DNA from: Ruminococcus sp. UBA3855
GTDB lineage: Bacteria > Bacillota > Clostridia > Oscillospirales > Ruminococcaceae
NCBI GenBank assembly: GCA_002392545.1
Contig: DGHF01000004.1
Span: 1-6,807 of the forward strand
Length of the DNA: 6,807 nt
Direction: 5' to 3'
Shown here: positions 6,507 through 6,807 of the stretch, one piece after another
How the letters are laid out: each line of letters starts with the position of its first letter
Numbering within the stretch: position 1 is the first letter of the stretch
Notes under the pieces: generated by a model
What the model was told of the DNA's origin: nothing
The model's input: the letters and a program-made list of their open reading frames with translations, nothing else
Database searches by the model: none
Made by a program: the position numbers and the translations under genes

Positions 6507-6807
6507 ATGTCATTATTATCTGAGTATGAACAAAGAACAAGTTGGAAATATGAACCAATTTCCGGCTTATTTCACACACATGAGAGATTAGCAAAGAAAG
6601 TTAATCCGGAAGGCAGTTATGCTCCGTTTGCCGGAAGTACTGTTGTTTTTCGGACGGATATTTATTGTCAGCAGATAATCGCTTTGATGCAGAAAGTGCT
6701 GTTTCATAACCTGAATGGAAGTGATATGATGGCTTCTGTTCTGCCGGCTTATACAGCCCATATGACTTTGCATGACCTCTTTTCTCCGGATATAAACGGC
6801 AATATTC
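6507..6807 (+). CDS. Partial protein resembling the DUF1868 / 2H phosphoesterase family (3' end outside window)
   Basis: The frame is open from ATG 6507 to the window edge, giving 100 complete codons and no stop. The start is secured by the AAGGAGG site. The protein begins MSLLSEYEQRTSWKYEPISG and contains a GSYAPFAGSTVVFR segment (36-49) and HMTLHDL (85-91). The H85-M-T-L88 tetrad fits the HxT/Sx motif of 2H phosphoesterases (LigT-like enzymes that open cyclic phosphates or cleave 2'-5' bonds in RNA or nucleotides), and the preceding segment resembles the DUF1868 branch as I remember it. The second HxT/S motif needed for catalysis would lie beyond the window, so activity cannot be judged. 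No signal peptide or membrane segment is visible. It lies 79 nt after hsdS on the same strand and could be cotranscribed with the hsd operon, but nothing in the sequence links its function to restriction. The gene is real with high confidence; the family call is moderate. Confidence 0.68.
   Translation, partial: MSLLSEYEQRTSWKYEPISGLFHTHERLAKKVNPEGSYAPFAGSTVVFRTDIYCQQIIALMQKVLFHNLNGSDMMASVLPAYTAHMTLHDLFSPDINGNI

Overview
The window looks like chromosome from a moderately AT-rich Firmicute, most likely a gut-type Clostridia (Lachnospiraceae/Ruminococcaceae-like). The evidence is purine-rich Shine-Dalgarno sites (AGGAGAGG, GGGAGGG, AAGGAGG), a consensus-like sigma-A promoter with extended -10, sampled GC of about 46% in hsdM, and a RecD2-type helicase, which is common in Firmicutes. 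This placement is inference from style, not a database match.

Layout: all genes lie on the + strand. (1) Positions 1-782 hold the C-terminal third of a RecD2-like superfamily 1B helicase whose start lies upstream of the window. (2) A strong promoter (768-796) overlaps the end of that gene and drives a compact type I restriction-modification operon: hsdR (840-3590), hsdM (3595-5013) and hsdS (5006-6427). hsdR and hsdM are 4 nt apart. hsdM and hsdS overlap by 8 nt, and hsdS starts at TTG. (3) A 79-nt gap with a small hairpin and a possible weak promoter precedes a gene that starts at 6507 and runs off the window. Its first 100 residues resemble the DUF1868 branch of the 2H phosphoesterase superfamily and carry one HxTL-type motif.

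How the genes work together: HsdS would supply DNA recognition through two target recognition domains, HsdM adenine methylation with S-adenosylmethionine, and HsdR ATP-driven translocation and cleavage. The EcoEI-like HsdR C-terminus, the HsdM motif set and the duplicated conserved regions of HsdS suggest a type IB-like (EcoAI/EcoEI) system. All catalytic motifs I looked for are intact, so the system is probably functional.

I do not see an undescribed system. The features most worth a second look are the near-identical 172-bp direct repeats inside hsdS, the AT-rich first recognition domain (about 31% GC against 46% in hsdM), and the 2H-like gene directly downstream. I found no tRNA, rRNA, CRISPR array, insertion sequence or attachment site.
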